The notes: generated from the sequence alone by a model not told the origin. Positions 1 through 7,698 are shown, counted from the stretch's first letter. The stretch: 8,912 nucleotides of DNA from Verrucomicrobiota bacterium (GCA_003218345.1 QHNF01000057.1:1-8912); one strand, 5' to 3'. Translations and numbers: made by a program.

Positions 1-775
1 CCTTTTGCTCATTCAACGCGCCAAGGCGCCGCGCAAGGTCGGTGTCCGCTGGCTCCGTCTTATGGCGCGCATACGTTTCCGCGATCTGTTGTTCAAGCGA
101 TTCCCCGATCAATTTCATGCGGCTCTGTTGCTCGAGTGAGATCGCCACCTCTTTATCTTTAATCAGGTCACGGTAACTTTCAGCCTGCGTCCATCCGCCA
201 CTCTTCATGGATGCGTGGGCCGACGCATCTTTGCCCAAACGGAGCGCTTCGGGATCGAGCGGATTAATCTCGGTGATTTGATTGTAGACTTCGACTTCCC
301 GATCGTTTTCTCCAAGCTTGTGGTACAAACGCCCAAGTTCATGCAGCACTTTGACGTCGCGCGGATTCTCTTCGAGCAGCGTTCGCAGTGCGAACACGCC
401 AATCTCCGGCCAGCCGGCCGCGGTTGCCGCTTCCTTTAAAGCCAGATTTGCCTGTCGATTGTAGGGCTCGCCTTCCAACACTTTTTCCAGCATCTCGATT
501 GCGCGTTTCGGGTCCTTTTTGATTTCTCGCTGCGCCTTCATGATGGTGATTGGTGCAGTCGAGATATTGAAAAAGGTTCTTTTGGCTGATTTACTCTTCG
601 TGACTTCCGAGCGCCGTAGCAATTGCCGCCCTGTTAGAAATTGTGGCTCCTGCTTGAGAATTTCCTGCAACAGCGAGATTGCGTAACCGAAATTGCGCAA
701 CTCGATGGCGGCTACCGCCTTGAGCCAAAGACTGCGCTGTGTCTCGCTCAGTTCCTTTTCCGTCTTAATCGCCAT
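1..775 (-). CDS. TPR-repeat protein, C-terminus beyond window edge
   Basis: A continuous minus-strand reading frame begins at ATG 775-773 (start MAIKTEKELS) and is still open at base 1, giving 258 codons in view. TPR-like helical pairs are visible at about residues 13-46 and 86-105. The clearest is at 139-172, where DVKVLHELGRLYHKLGEN is followed by a second helix ending in EINP, the usual TPR pattern. Residues 200-258 are charged and Gln/Glu-rich and look like a long helix or coil. No signal peptide or membrane segment is seen, so it is probably a cytoplasmic protein-protein interaction scaffold. Its partner cannot be told from this window. The start is supported by a TATAAT box eight bases upstream and by the lack of an in-frame alternative. 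It may be read from a leaderless mRNA, because there is no well-spaced Shine-Dalgarno sequence. Confidence 0.85.
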   Translation of the reverse strand, partial: MAIKTEKELSETQRSLWLKAVAAIELRNFGYAISLLQEILKQEPQFLTGRQLLRRSEVTKSKSAKRTFFNISTAPITIMKAQREIKKDPKRAIEMLEKVLEGEPYNRQANLALKEAATAAGWPEIGVFALRTLLEENPRDVKVLHELGRLYHKLGENDREVEVYNQITEINPLDPEALRLGKDASAHASMKSGGWTQAESYRDLIKDKEVAISLEQQSRMKLIGESLEQQIAETYARHKTEPADTDLARRLGALNEQK

Positions 776-782
776 CGCCCTG

Positions 783-810
783 ATTATAATTCAACCCAGC
801 GCGCCGTCAC
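783..810 (-). promoter_or_regulatory. Putative promoter of the TPR gene
   Basis: On the minus strand a perfect TATAAT lies at 788-783. A 4-of-6 match to TTGACA (GTGACG, 810-805) sits 16 bp upstream of it. Transcription would begin about seven bases after the -10 box, essentially at the ATG at 775, so the transcript would be leaderless or nearly so. The -10 box is strong and the -35 box weak. No mapping data are available, and a chance match in this AT-richer spot is possible. Confidence 0.4.
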
Positions 811-823
811 CCCAAATGGTTCC

Positions 824-872
824 GCGTCGGCCGTTGCGCGTTGGGCGTTGAGCATTGGACGTTCAGCGTTTA
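824..872. repeat. Degenerate heptanucleotide tandem repeat (7 x 7 bp)
   Basis: Seven consecutive 7-bp units can be read: gcgtcgg, ccgttgc, gcgttgg, gcgttga, gcattgg, acgttca and gcgttta, with consensus GCGTTGR. The tract lies directly upstream of the TPR gene promoter and outside any intact gene. Heptamer tracts of this type are a known form of short tandem repeat in several bacterial phyla and vary in copy number by slippage. No function is evident. It could influence the neighbouring promoter only by position. Confidence 0.6.
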
Positions 873-964
873 ATTTTGCCGAGGACCGTCTTCGGAACTC
901 CGACATGAAGCTTCGCTTCAATTCTCGCGACTCAGCACCTAGCGAACTTGATGGCGACGGGCGA

Positions 965-1334
965 TTTGTTTTATCCCGTAGGCGTTTCGTGCCGGCTTAT
1001 GTCAAGGCGCTCGAAAAAGCAATTCTCCAGGAGCGCGCGCAGCAAGCCGTAGAATCGCTGCAGTCGTGCCGCATTTGCCCGCGCGACACCTACGTGAACG
1101 CTAATGGACTAATATTATCCCGCCTACAAAGCCAAAGCCGAGCCACGCTTCGCGGAGATCAATCGGCGCACGTCGGATAGCGAATTCTGCCGAGCTCTAG
1201 AACACGGGCGGTCAGCAGGTCTGTGGCGATTCGACACGCGCTGGCGCAAAGTGATATCCCACGGCGATCCCGTCTGGCTGCCACGCATGCGCAATCGGGA
1301 AGAAGCATCCGTCGAAGCGGGCGTCGGAACATAG
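965..1334 (+). pseudogene. Remnant of a PflX-like radical SAM protein, core deleted
   Basis: Two pieces of one protein family lie in adjacent frames. The first (about 965-1110) encodes RRRFVPAYVKALEKA, then QERAQQAVESLQ, then CRICPRD at 1067-1087. This matches the N-terminal helix and Cys-rich motif (CxxCPRxC) of proteins related to pyruvate formate-lyase activating enzyme. The second piece, in the frame starting at 1122, encodes RFAEINRR (EINR matches the family's C-terminal EINRP-like motif), then EFCRALEHGRSAGLWRFD, and stops at TAG 1332-1334. About 250 residues between them, including the CxxxCxxC iron-sulfur site of the radical SAM core, are absent. The third Cys of CxxCPRxC is Thr (codon 1088-1090), and no in-frame ATG precedes the first piece. 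The gene cannot be functional. It runs convergent to mutS, ending seven bases from the mutS stop. The family assignment is from motif memory. Confidence 0.7.
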
Positions 1335-1341
1335 GAACCTC

Positions 1342-3858
1342 TCACAGCAAATCCAGTTGCGGCTTGTCAGGAGCTGCCGCTTGCTTTTTCTTTCCGCGCG
1401 GTTTTACGGAAGACGGCGCTTCGAGGGCGCCATTCGGCTTTTCCAGATGCGCAAGAATTTCCTTGGCCCGATCTAGAATTTCCTTCGGCAAACCGGCCAA
1501 CCGTGCGACCTGGATTCCATAACTCTTGTCCGCTCCGCCGGGAACGATTTTGCGCAGGAAAATGATCTTGTCGTTCCACTCGCGCACGGCCACGTTGAAA
1601 TTGCAAACGCCGCTGCGTTCCTCCGCGAGTTTGGTCAGTTCGTGATAATGGGTCGCAAAGAATGTGCGCGCCTTGATTTTGTCGTGTAGAAACTCGGCCA
1701 CGCTCCACGCGATGGAGAGTCCATCGAATGTCGATGTTCCGCGGCCGATCTCGTCCAGAATGACCAGGCTGCGCTCCGTGGCATTATTGACGATGTTCGA
1801 CGTTTCGTTCATCTCCACCATGAACGTCGATTGGCCGCGCGCCAGATCATCGTTTGCGCCAACGCGGGTGAAAATGCGATCGACTAAACCGATCTCCGCG
1901 CTTTCGGCCGGAACGAAGCTGCCGATCTGTGCCATCAAAACAATCAGCGCGACCTGACGAATGTAAGTGGATTTACCCGCCATGTTCGGACCGGTGACGA
2001 TTGCGAGCCGCAGATTTTCGCCATCGAGTGTTGTGTCGTTAGGAACAAACTTTTCTTCCACCAAATTTTGGTCGAGAACTGGATGCCGACCATCCTTGAT
2101 CATCAACCTCAGCGTATCGTTTAACTGTGGCCGGCAATAGCGGAACAGCCGCGCTGTTTCCGCAAGCGCGCAGATAATATCGAGAATCGCGATCGCCTCC
2201 GCAGTTTGCTGGATTGGTCCGAGTTCGCGCAAAGTTTCATCGCGCAGCTTTTGAAAAAGTTGGTATTCGAGCTGGCGGGCGCGTTCGTCTGCTCCAAGAA
2301 TTTTTGCCTCCATTTCCTTTAACTCTGGTGTGATGAAACGTTCGCCGCCGACTGTTGTTTGTTTGCGCGTGTAATGCGCGGGCACGCTTGCGAGGTTGGA
2401 TTTCGTTACCTCAATAAAATAGCCGAAGACCGAATTGTAACGCACTTTGAGCGACTTAATGCCGGTGGCAGCGATCTCGCGCTCCTGCAACTGGCCGATC
2501 CAGTTTTTTCCATCGCGCGATGCCTGTCGCAGAGTATCAAGATCGGCATCATAGCCGCCGCGAAAGATCCCTCCTTCCTTCAGCGCCAGAGGCGGATCAT
2601 CAACCAGCGCTTTCGCCAGCTTTTCCGCTAGTGCCGGCATTTCGTGGATTCCGCTTTGCAAACGCTGCGCTAATGATTCCGCTTCACTCTGTTCGTTTAC
2701 GCGGCTTGCACCAAACGCCAGCCGATCGAGTAACTTTTGCAATTCCGATTTCAGTTTCGGGATTTGCTGAAGCGACGTTTTCAGCGCGACCAGATCGCGC
2801 GCGTTGCCGGAGGCCTGGCTTAACCGTCCCGCGGCGCGTTCGATATCCCGGATCGATTTCAGTTCCGCGCGAATTGACGCGAGCAGATCCGGTTCTTGCA
2901 ATAAATCGGCGATTGCTTGCTGCCGGCGCTCCAGCTCGGTCAGACTGCGCAGCGGTTGCAGAATCCATGCGCGCAGTTTGCGTCCGCCCATCGGCGTAAT
3001 AGTACGATCAAGCACCGCAAGCAGGCTGGTGTCCCGTGTACTGCGCGATTCAATCAACTCAAGATTGGTTTGAGTGGCGGCATCGAGCGCAACGTAATCG
3101 GCAGGCGCATCGCAGCGCAGCGACGTGAGATGATCGATTTTGCGCCGAAGCTGGTGCCTCAAGTAATGAACGATCGCCCCCGCGGCAGCGACGGCCTGTG
3201 GCATCTGGGCGCAGCCGAATCCGTCGAGCGATTTGACTTTGAAATGCTCGCACAAGGTGAACACCGCTTGTTCCGGCAGAAACGCGTAGCTGTCGTAGCC
3301 AAGCACGCGAGCGACTTGGTCGAAATCATGCTGTTGCTCATCGCTGACGAGGAGTTCTGATGGCGAAACGCGGACCAAATCGTCAAGGAGCGCCTGTCGA
3401 TCTTGCAGCTGCGTGAGCCGGAACTGGCCTGTGCTGAGATCAGCGTAGGCGAAACCAAACTTGCCCCCTTCGACATAGATCGCGCCGAGATAATTCGCGC
3501 GCTTGGATTCGAGTAGATCGAGGTCGCTGATCGTGCCCGCACTGATGACCTGGGTGATATCGCGCGACACGATCCTGCCCGGCTGCGGGTCGCTGGTTTG
3601 ATCGCAGATGGCGACGCGGCGACCTGCCTTGATTAACTTCGCGACATAAGTTTGCCCCGCGTGATATGGCACCCCGCACATGGGAACGCCGTTGCGTTTG
3701 GTCAGCGCAACATTCAGCAACGCAGACGCCTCCTTTGCGTCCTCAAAAAACAGCTCGTAAAAATCTCCAAGACGAAACAACAAAAGCGTATCTGCGGGAA
3801 TGCTTTTCCGCAGCCGTTGATACTGCTGCATCATGGGAGTGAGCGCGTCCTGCATCAT
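1342..3858 (-). CDS. mutS: DNA mismatch repair protein MutS
   Basis: MutS binds mispaired bases and small loops, then uses ATP to form a sliding clamp that recruits MutL and starts strand-directed repair. With the ATG at 3858-3856 the protein has 838 residues, close to the family norm of about 850. The N-terminal TPMMQQY and GDFYELF are visible, with the mismatch-stacking Phe33 and Glu35 of the Phe-x-Glu motif. The connector, lever and clamp regions fill the middle. The C-terminal ATPase has Walker A GPNMAGKST (623-631, Lys629), Walker B LVILDE (Asp702, Glu703), the ST-rich signature RGTSTFDG and the switch His737 in THYHEL. It ends in a Lys/Ala-rich tail and QLDLL, a likely sliding-clamp binding motif. 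A TTG start at 3870 would add four residues; I prefer the tandem ATGs at 3858/3855. No clear Shine-Dalgarno sequence is seen. It is divergent from the phytase gene. MutS1 rather than MutS2, as there is no Smr domain. Confidence 0.97.
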   Translation of the reverse strand: MMQDALTPMMQQYQRLRKSIPADTLLLFRLGDFYELFFEDAKEASALLNVALTKRNGVPMCGVPYHAGQTYVAKLIKAGRRVAICDQTSDPQPGRIVSRDITQVISAGTISDLDLLESKRANYLGAIYVEGGKFGFAYADLSTGQFRLTQLQDRQALLDDLVRVSPSELLVSDEQQHDFDQVARVLGYDSYAFLPEQAVFTLCEHFKVKSLDGFGCAQMPQAVAAAGAIVHYLRHQLRRKIDHLTSLRCDAPADYVALDAATQTNLELIESRSTRDTSLLAVLDRTITPMGGRKLRAWILQPLRSLTELERRQQAIADLLQEPDLLASIRAELKSIRDIERAAGRLSQASGNARDLVALKTSLQQIPKLKSELQKLLDRLAFGASRVNEQSEAESLAQRLQSGIHEMPALAEKLAKALVDDPPLALKEGGIFRGGYDADLDTLRQASRDGKNWIGQLQEREIAATGIKSLKVRYNSVFGYFIEVTKSNLASVPAHYTRKQTTVGGERFITPELKEMEAKILGADERARQLEYQLFQKLRDETLRELGPIQQTAEAIAILDIICALAETARLFRYCRPQLNDTLRLMIKDGRHPVLDQNLVEEKFVPNDTTLDGENLRLAIVTGPNMAGKSTYIRQVALIVLMAQIGSFVPAESAEIGLVDRIFTRVGANDDLARGQSTFMVEMNETSNIVNNATERSLVILDEIGRGTSTFDGLSIAWSVAEFLHDKIKARTFFATHYHELTKLAEERSGVCNFNVAVREWNDKIIFLRKIVPGGADKSYGIQVARLAGLPKEILDRAKEILAHLEKPNGALEAPSSVKPRGKKKQAAAPDKPQLDLL

Positions 3859-4029
3859 TTCACTTTGCAATCAGTCGTAGCTAATTGCGAGTTCGTAATA
3901 GTAATCACCAAGGAGCGACGGCTTCCCAGGCATTGCATCTCTTCGACGACTGAGAAGCTTCTTTCCTTTCTTCGTGTGAAATTCCTTGCTCGATCGAGAG
4001 TGGCTGCGTCCAATTGTCGCGAGCCCATT
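3859..4029. promoter_or_regulatory. Divergent intergenic region between mutS and phytase gene
   Basis: This 171-bp gap must contain the 5' regions of two divergently transcribed genes. I looked for -35/-10 pairs in both directions and found none I would defend. The part near mutS (about 3870-3910) is AT-richer. Neither gene has an obvious Shine-Dalgarno sequence directly before its start. No Pho-box-like repeat was recognised ahead of the phytase gene. Confidence 0.4.
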
Positions 4030-5013
4030 ATGAATCTCCGCGTTTGTCTGTCCCGCCGGCTGCGCGTCGTATTTATCCTTTTCGTTGTTCCCGTGTCGCT
4101 GTTTGGCATCTCTCTTGTTGAAAGAAATCCGCCCGTCCGTCCTGCCGATGCGGAATCGCCGACTTTGATTTGGGATGTTGACCTGAAGCTGGCTAACACT
4201 TTGCCGCGAAACTTTCGCACGACTGACGATCCGCTAAAGGAGAGCAAAGATCAGCCAAATGCTCACAGCGGTCTGGCCGAGCTTCACGCCTCTGGCAGCG
4301 GAGAGTTTACGGCGGATAGCCTCAAGCTTTTGCTAGCGCGAACGCACGGTCCCGTCACCATTTTCGACTTGCGGCAGGAGACGCACATATTTATTAACGG
4401 TCTGCCTGCTAGTTGGTTCGCGACGCACGACTGGGCGAATGTCGGTAAGAGTCAGGCCGCAATCGAAGCGGATGAGGTTGCACGAGTGCAATCGCTTCAG
4501 CCGGGGAGCGAAATTGCCGTGCGGGCCGGTGAGCCGGTCAAAAAAGGCAGTGCTGATTTGGCTATGCCGCAACGCATAAGTGTAAGGCACGCGAGCATTG
4601 AACGCGACCTCGTCGCGACCGACAATGCGGCCTACGTGCGGTTGACGGTCACCGACCATGCGCGGCCGCTCGACGACGAAGTCGATCAATTTATTTTGGC
4701 GGTCCGCGCGCTTCCGGAGAATGCCTGGGCGCATTTCCATTGCGAAGCCGGGCTTGGACGGACCACCACGTTCATGGTGCTTTATGACATGCTGCGAAAC
4801 GCTACTCGCGTCTCGCTGGAGGACATCGTTCTCCGTCAAAAGTTGCTCGGATATGGTTACGATGTCCTTCGGCCGGTTGAGGCCGGAAATTGGAAAGCAC
4901 CGTATATTGATGATCGAATTGCCTTCGTGCGCGCTTTTTACAACTACGCGCGCGCAAATCCGAACGGTCGACCGCAGATCTGGAGCGAATGGCTCACTTC
5001 CGGTGCGCTGTGA
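4030..5013 (+). CDS. Exported PTP-like phytase (inositol polyphosphate phosphatase)
   Basis: This 327-residue protein belongs to the cysteine phytases, which have a protein-tyrosine-phosphatase fold and remove phosphates from myo-inositol hexakisphosphate. The P-loop HCEAGLGRTT contains the nucleophile Cys238 and Arg244. It is nearly the HCEAGVGRTT signature of the Selenomonas ruminantium enzyme. The general acid is Asp209 in TVTDHARP, 29 residues before the Cys, the same spacing as I recall for that enzyme. Other family blocks are NFRTTDDP (61-68), LHASGSGEFT (85-94), VTIFDLRQETHIFING (109-124), WANVGKSQ (135-142) and the C-terminal IWSEWL. Residues 1-30 are a basic N-terminus plus hydrophobic stretch typical of a signal peptide, so it probably acts in the periplasm or outside the cell. 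The open frame runs further upstream over mutS, but family homology and the signal peptide favour the ATG at 4030. It stands alone. The likely role is phosphate scavenging; a role against other phosphorylated inositols or proteins is possible. Confidence 0.92.
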   Translation: MNLRVCLSRRLRVVFILFVVPVSLFGISLVERNPPVRPADAESPTLIWDVDLKLANTLPRNFRTTDDPLKESKDQPNAHSGLAELHASGSGEFTADSLKLLLARTHGPVTIFDLRQETHIFINGLPASWFATHDWANVGKSQAAIEADEVARVQSLQPGSEIAVRAGEPVKKGSADLAMPQRISVRHASIERDLVATDNAAYVRLTVTDHARPLDDEVDQFILAVRALPENAWAHFHCEAGLGRTTTFMVLYDMLRNATRVSLEDIVLRQKLLGYGYDVLRPVEAGNWKAPYIDDRIAFVRAFYNYARANPNGRPQIWSEWLTSGAL

Positions 5014-5039
5014 CTGCGTTGTTTTCTTGAAGCGTGGTT

Positions 5040-5075
5040 CCGCAGCACCACCGCGGGAAAGAAAGACCGCTGCGG
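5040..5075 (+). terminator. Inverted repeat after phytase gene, weak terminator candidate
   Basis: CCGCAGC (5040-5046) and GCTGCGG (5069-5075) can form a 7-bp GC-rich stem with a 22-base loop, starting 27 bases after the phytase stop. No run of T follows, so it is not a classical intrinsic terminator. It may be chance or a transcript-end stabilising hairpin. Confidence 0.25.
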
Positions 5076-5136
5076 TTGCTACGACAATACCATTTTACTG
5101 TTGCTGTGTGAAGGCAAAACAGGCAGAATCCGCCAC

Positions 5137-5345
5137 GTGAAGGATTGGGAAAGCATTGCCGACAAACTCGGTAAGGCCGGTTGGAGTTGGCGCGGTGTTT
5201 CAACAGTCGATTCCGACGGGGGCACGATCTTCGTTGCCAATGCGCACCGAGACAGCGGGAAGCGTTCGTTGAACGTGCGGATGAAAAGCTGACGGCGTTT
5301 ATGGAACTCGAATCGGCGATTCGCGTGGGCGGCGATTTTAATTGA
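5137..5345 (+). pseudogene. Small repeat-family protein, copy 1, frameshifted
   Basis: From GTG 5137 the frame reads VKDWESIADKL, then AGWSWRGVSTVDSDGGTIF and AHRDSGKR. It then drops out of phase and stops at TGA 5290-5292. Removing the shift by restoring one base near 5263-5268 lets it continue as FVERADEKLTAFMELESAIR to a TGA at 5343-5345, giving about 69 residues. The restored protein aligns along its length with the copies at 6952 and 8550. It is small and soluble-looking, with no signal peptide or membrane segment, conserved Trp residues (WE, GWSW) and an AHRD block. I do not know a function. I remember similar short hypothetical proteins in many copies in Verrucomicrobiota genomes. The frame could also be opened at TTG 5101, but homology begins at 5137. 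Confidence 0.7.
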
Positions 5346-5351
5346 CAAGAA

Positions 5352-5375
5352 GGCGAGATTTTTTCCAAACTCGCC
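5352..5375 (+). other. Short inverted repeat downstream of copy 1
   Basis: GGCGAG (5352-5357) and CTCGCC (5370-5375) form a 6-bp stem around a T/A-rich 12-base loop, seven bases after the restored stop of copy 1. No T-run follows on the plus strand. It could be a weak transcript-end hairpin. I see nothing else in 5376-5475 except leader sequence before the next gene. Confidence 0.25.
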
Positions 5376-5492
5376 GTCGTTAAGCGGATCTGAACCCAGG
5401 CGGAGGACTCCTCTCCCTGCTCGGTTCTTCGCCTCTTCCGGACCCGCAATCCCGAAATTAATCTGAGCGGGGAATCGGAAAGGAAGAAGTAT

Positions 5493-6849
5493 ATGACTCC
5501 ACTGATCCCGCTCACCGCCAAGGTCCATGTCATAACCGAGCGGATTGTTCAGGGGCTAACCTTCATTTTATTGGTAACGATCCTGCTTTGCTTGCAAGGT
5601 TGTGGACGGCAGAAACCTATGGATGCGATCTGGTCTACCGATCAGGTAAAGGTAGACCACAACGGGCTGGCGCGTAATCCCGTTTGGGCGTGGCAGAATC
5701 AAACCGGCCAACCGCCGGACCCTTGTTCCTTCTGTCCATGCGATAAGGAGGATGGACAGTCCTGGAATTCGGCGGCCAATTGTACCGATGCGCTTCCGGA
5801 AGCAAGTTCTTCCACGCTGTGCTTCGGGCACTGGAACTGGTTGCCGGTCGAGTACGAGGGAACTGTGACTTGGGCGGGCCACTCGAACTCCGTTTACGAC
5901 GATGATGACTACTACCTATATATAAAACGGAATGATCAAGCGTTGGAGACGGCCTGTTCCAGGGATGGAGTTGAGCTCGAATTCGATTCCGACGACCGTC
6001 GACTACTGGGATGACACCAATACTTGGTGGGATGATTTCCATCACAATTACGTTGATAACAACGACGAAGCCGCGCATGGACACATCGATGGGAAGTTCG
6101 CGATCATCGTCGGACTGCTCGGGTTAGATAGCCAGCATGGCGTGCACTCTGAACTACATCCGGTTTACGCTATGTTCGTTCACGTCCAGGACGACCCGAC
6201 ACAGGATAAGTGGGCGTTCTTCGTGCGTAACTGGGGAGACGAGGGCTTCTGCGGCAACGACGACGAGCCTGCGTATTTTCCCGGCAGAAGGCTTCGGGTG
6301 TTAATTCCGCATTCTGGTCCACCGCAATCAGTCGGCAATAACGTTTGGGTTTATGGCGACAACGAAGACGAGTTCAACCAGCAGAGCTGGACTTTTCAAA
6401 ATGCGAATGAAGGTTTGTTACTTACATTCAATCTTCAGGATCCGTCGAAGAAGGACGGGTTCGTCGGCGATCTGACAATCAATTGGGGCGGGATAATTCT
6501 TGCTGCAAGCCCACGGGCGGCCCAAGCAGCTACACCGCAAGGCAAGTCATTCCGCTCAGTCACGAAGCAGGAGGATGAAGACGTGATCTTGAAAGAAAAA
6601 TTCGCCAAACTCGATCCAGCGACACAAAAACTCCTTGTAAAACAATTGAAGAGCCTGACGCATCATCCGGCAGCCAAGCCTAAACTGGGAACGCTGAGCA
6701 CAGAACCACTTCCTGAGCGGCCCCAACCCACCGGAAAGTTTCCCGCTTATGCAATTGTCAAGCCAGTGCGAGACACGTCAGCTGAGGCAAGGAGAGCCCA
6801 GCGGCGTGAAGCGGCACTTGCGTTTTTTAAAGCACAGGGCGTGGAGTAG
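5493..6849 (+). pseudogene. Predicted secreted lipoprotein of unknown function, split by a frameshift
   Basis: Two overlapping frames belong to one gene. The first starts at ATG 5493, with AAGGAAG about nine bases upstream as ribosome binding site, and stops at TGA 6012. It has a basic-hydrophobic leader ending LCLQGC, a lipobox-like site with Cys37 as the lipidated residue. It then has a Cys-rich stretch (CSFCPC) and acidic, aromatic segments. The second frame takes over between 5988 and 5998 (VELEFDS, then TVDYWDDTNTWWDDFHHN) and runs to TAG 6849. Total length (1357 bases) is three times 452 plus one, consistent with a single extra base. The second half includes DGKFAIIVGLLGLDSQH, then HSELHPVYAM and WAFFVRNWGDEGFC, which look like core strands of a conserved secreted domain. 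A Lys/Gln-rich helix and a Pro-rich C-terminus follow. I recognise no named family. It could also be a sequencing or assembly error in a working gene of about 451 residues. Confidence 0.65.
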
Positions 6850-6951
6850 TCCCGCGCCAATCGCGTTTGTGAACAGCAAACAAAGGCCACGCAGAGCGCA
6901 ACGCGCAATTACGCCTTCATTTGGCGCGCACTAGTGTGTGGAGAGCGAGGC

Positions 6952-7053
6952 GTGAAATACTGGGAGATAATTGCCGACAATCTAAGCAAAACCGGTTGGA
7001 GTTGGGGCTGTGTTTTAACAATTGATTCTAACGGGCGAACGTCGTTTTGCTAA
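6952..7053 (+). pseudogene. Small repeat-family protein, copy 2, truncated
   Basis: From GTG 6952 the frame reads VKYWEIIADNLSKTGWSWGC, then VLTIDSNGRT, and ends at TAA 7051 after 33 residues. Homology to copies 1 and 3 is strong up to NGRT, then stops exactly where those copies continue with TI(W/F). The next bases (TTTTGCTAAC, then ATCGACGG) faintly resemble the expected continuation with deletions, so this is decay rather than a natural short protein. A purine-rich GAGAGCGAGG just before the GTG could serve as ribosome binding site. Translation of the 33-residue stub is possible but its function is doubtful. Confidence 0.65.
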
Positions 7054-7259
7054 CAATCGACGGTTGCCCGTGATTGAGACAGGTGATCTGTCGATTACTA
7101 GTCGTTCAGGTTTTAACGCAATTTTCAAATTCTCCAGCGTCGAGGCCGCCGAATCGCTCCGAAATGGCATCTCAGTGTTTGTTACTGCTCAGGCCGCAAA
7201 TGTTGCAGGAAATAGTGGTGCTAGCTCGACAGCTGTTCCGATGGTGCCAAGCAATTTAG
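7054..7259. other. Stretch without a recognisable gene
   Basis: One frame stays open from TTG 7022 to TGA 7424 (134 codons), with segments such as AIFKFSSVEAAESLRNGISV. It overlaps copy 2, has no good start or ribosome binding site, and I recognise nothing in it before about residue 95. It may contain further debris of copy 2 or an unrelated small gene. From 6850 to 6951, between the lipoprotein gene and copy 2, I also see nothing coding. Confidence 0.3.
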
Positions 7260-7698
7260 AAGATAGCACCAACCAAAAGACACTTTGGTATTCCAATCGG
7301 AATTGTTGTTCTTTTGTCACAGCAGCTGCTGCTAGTGCTGTAGCGGTTCTGCTCCGCGATTCCTGGAAACCGCGCGTCGTTCAGCAGCGGTCGCCGAGTC
7401 CAAACCCAATTCCCCAAAATCAGTGAGTATCGTTCCGACGCCGAAACCGTCTCCAGCGCCGGAATCAGTGACAGCGGCGTCACCAATACCGACAGCCTCG
7501 ACAACCACTGCTGTCGCGTCAGATCCAGGGTTTGTAAGATTGACCGCGCCAGTCTCGATCAGAACTCCCAGAGGAAAAATCACGCTTCAGAAAGGACTGC
7601 GTCTCCCATTAACCGCAGTTGGGGGCCAAGCAGTCACGTTTCATTATTTCGACGGTCGCGACTACCCAATCCCAATCTCGGCTACAGACTATAAGTAA
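7260..7698 (+). pseudogene. Membrane-anchored protein with small beta-rich C-terminal domain, frame-broken
   Basis: Three frames seem to carry one protein. From 7260 one frame gives APTKRHFGIPIGIVVLL, a basic residue cluster before a hydrophobic segment. Near 7310-7320 the next frame continues it as TAAAASAVAVLLRDSWKP, completing a membrane helix, then a Pro/Ser-rich linker to TGA 7424. The last frame (from GTG 7423, overlapping as GTGA) continues the linker as PTPKPSPAPES and ends in FVRLTAPVSIRTPRGKITL, then FHYFDGRDYPIPISATDYK, stopping at 7698. The last 55 residues look like a compact SH3-like beta domain seen after Pro-rich linkers in envelope proteins. The place of a start codon is ATA (7263-7265), so the start may be mutated. 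Alternatively 7423-7698 alone (91 residues) could be a separate small gene translated by the GTGA overlap. No function is assigned. Confidence 0.4.

Noticed and set aside
641..1180. 179-codon plus-strand frame as a real gene
   Set aside because: Its first part is antisense to the TPR gene; only the part after about 965 is meaningful, as a radical SAM remnant.
2520..3360. Several open frames opposite and within mutS
   Set aside because: Shadow frames of a well-conserved GC-rich gene, with no independent motifs.
3859..3870. TTG start for mutS at 3870
   Set aside because: Two ATG codons four and five residues later still precede the conserved TPMMQQY block, and ATG is the more likely initiator.
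3652..4029. Upstream extension of the phytase frame
   Set aside because: It runs antisense through the mutS start, and the signal peptide and family homology begin at ATG 4030.
4994..5533. Minus-strand open frames opposite copy 1
   Set aside because: They are the complement of the conserved plus-strand family and have no start signals or recognisable motifs.
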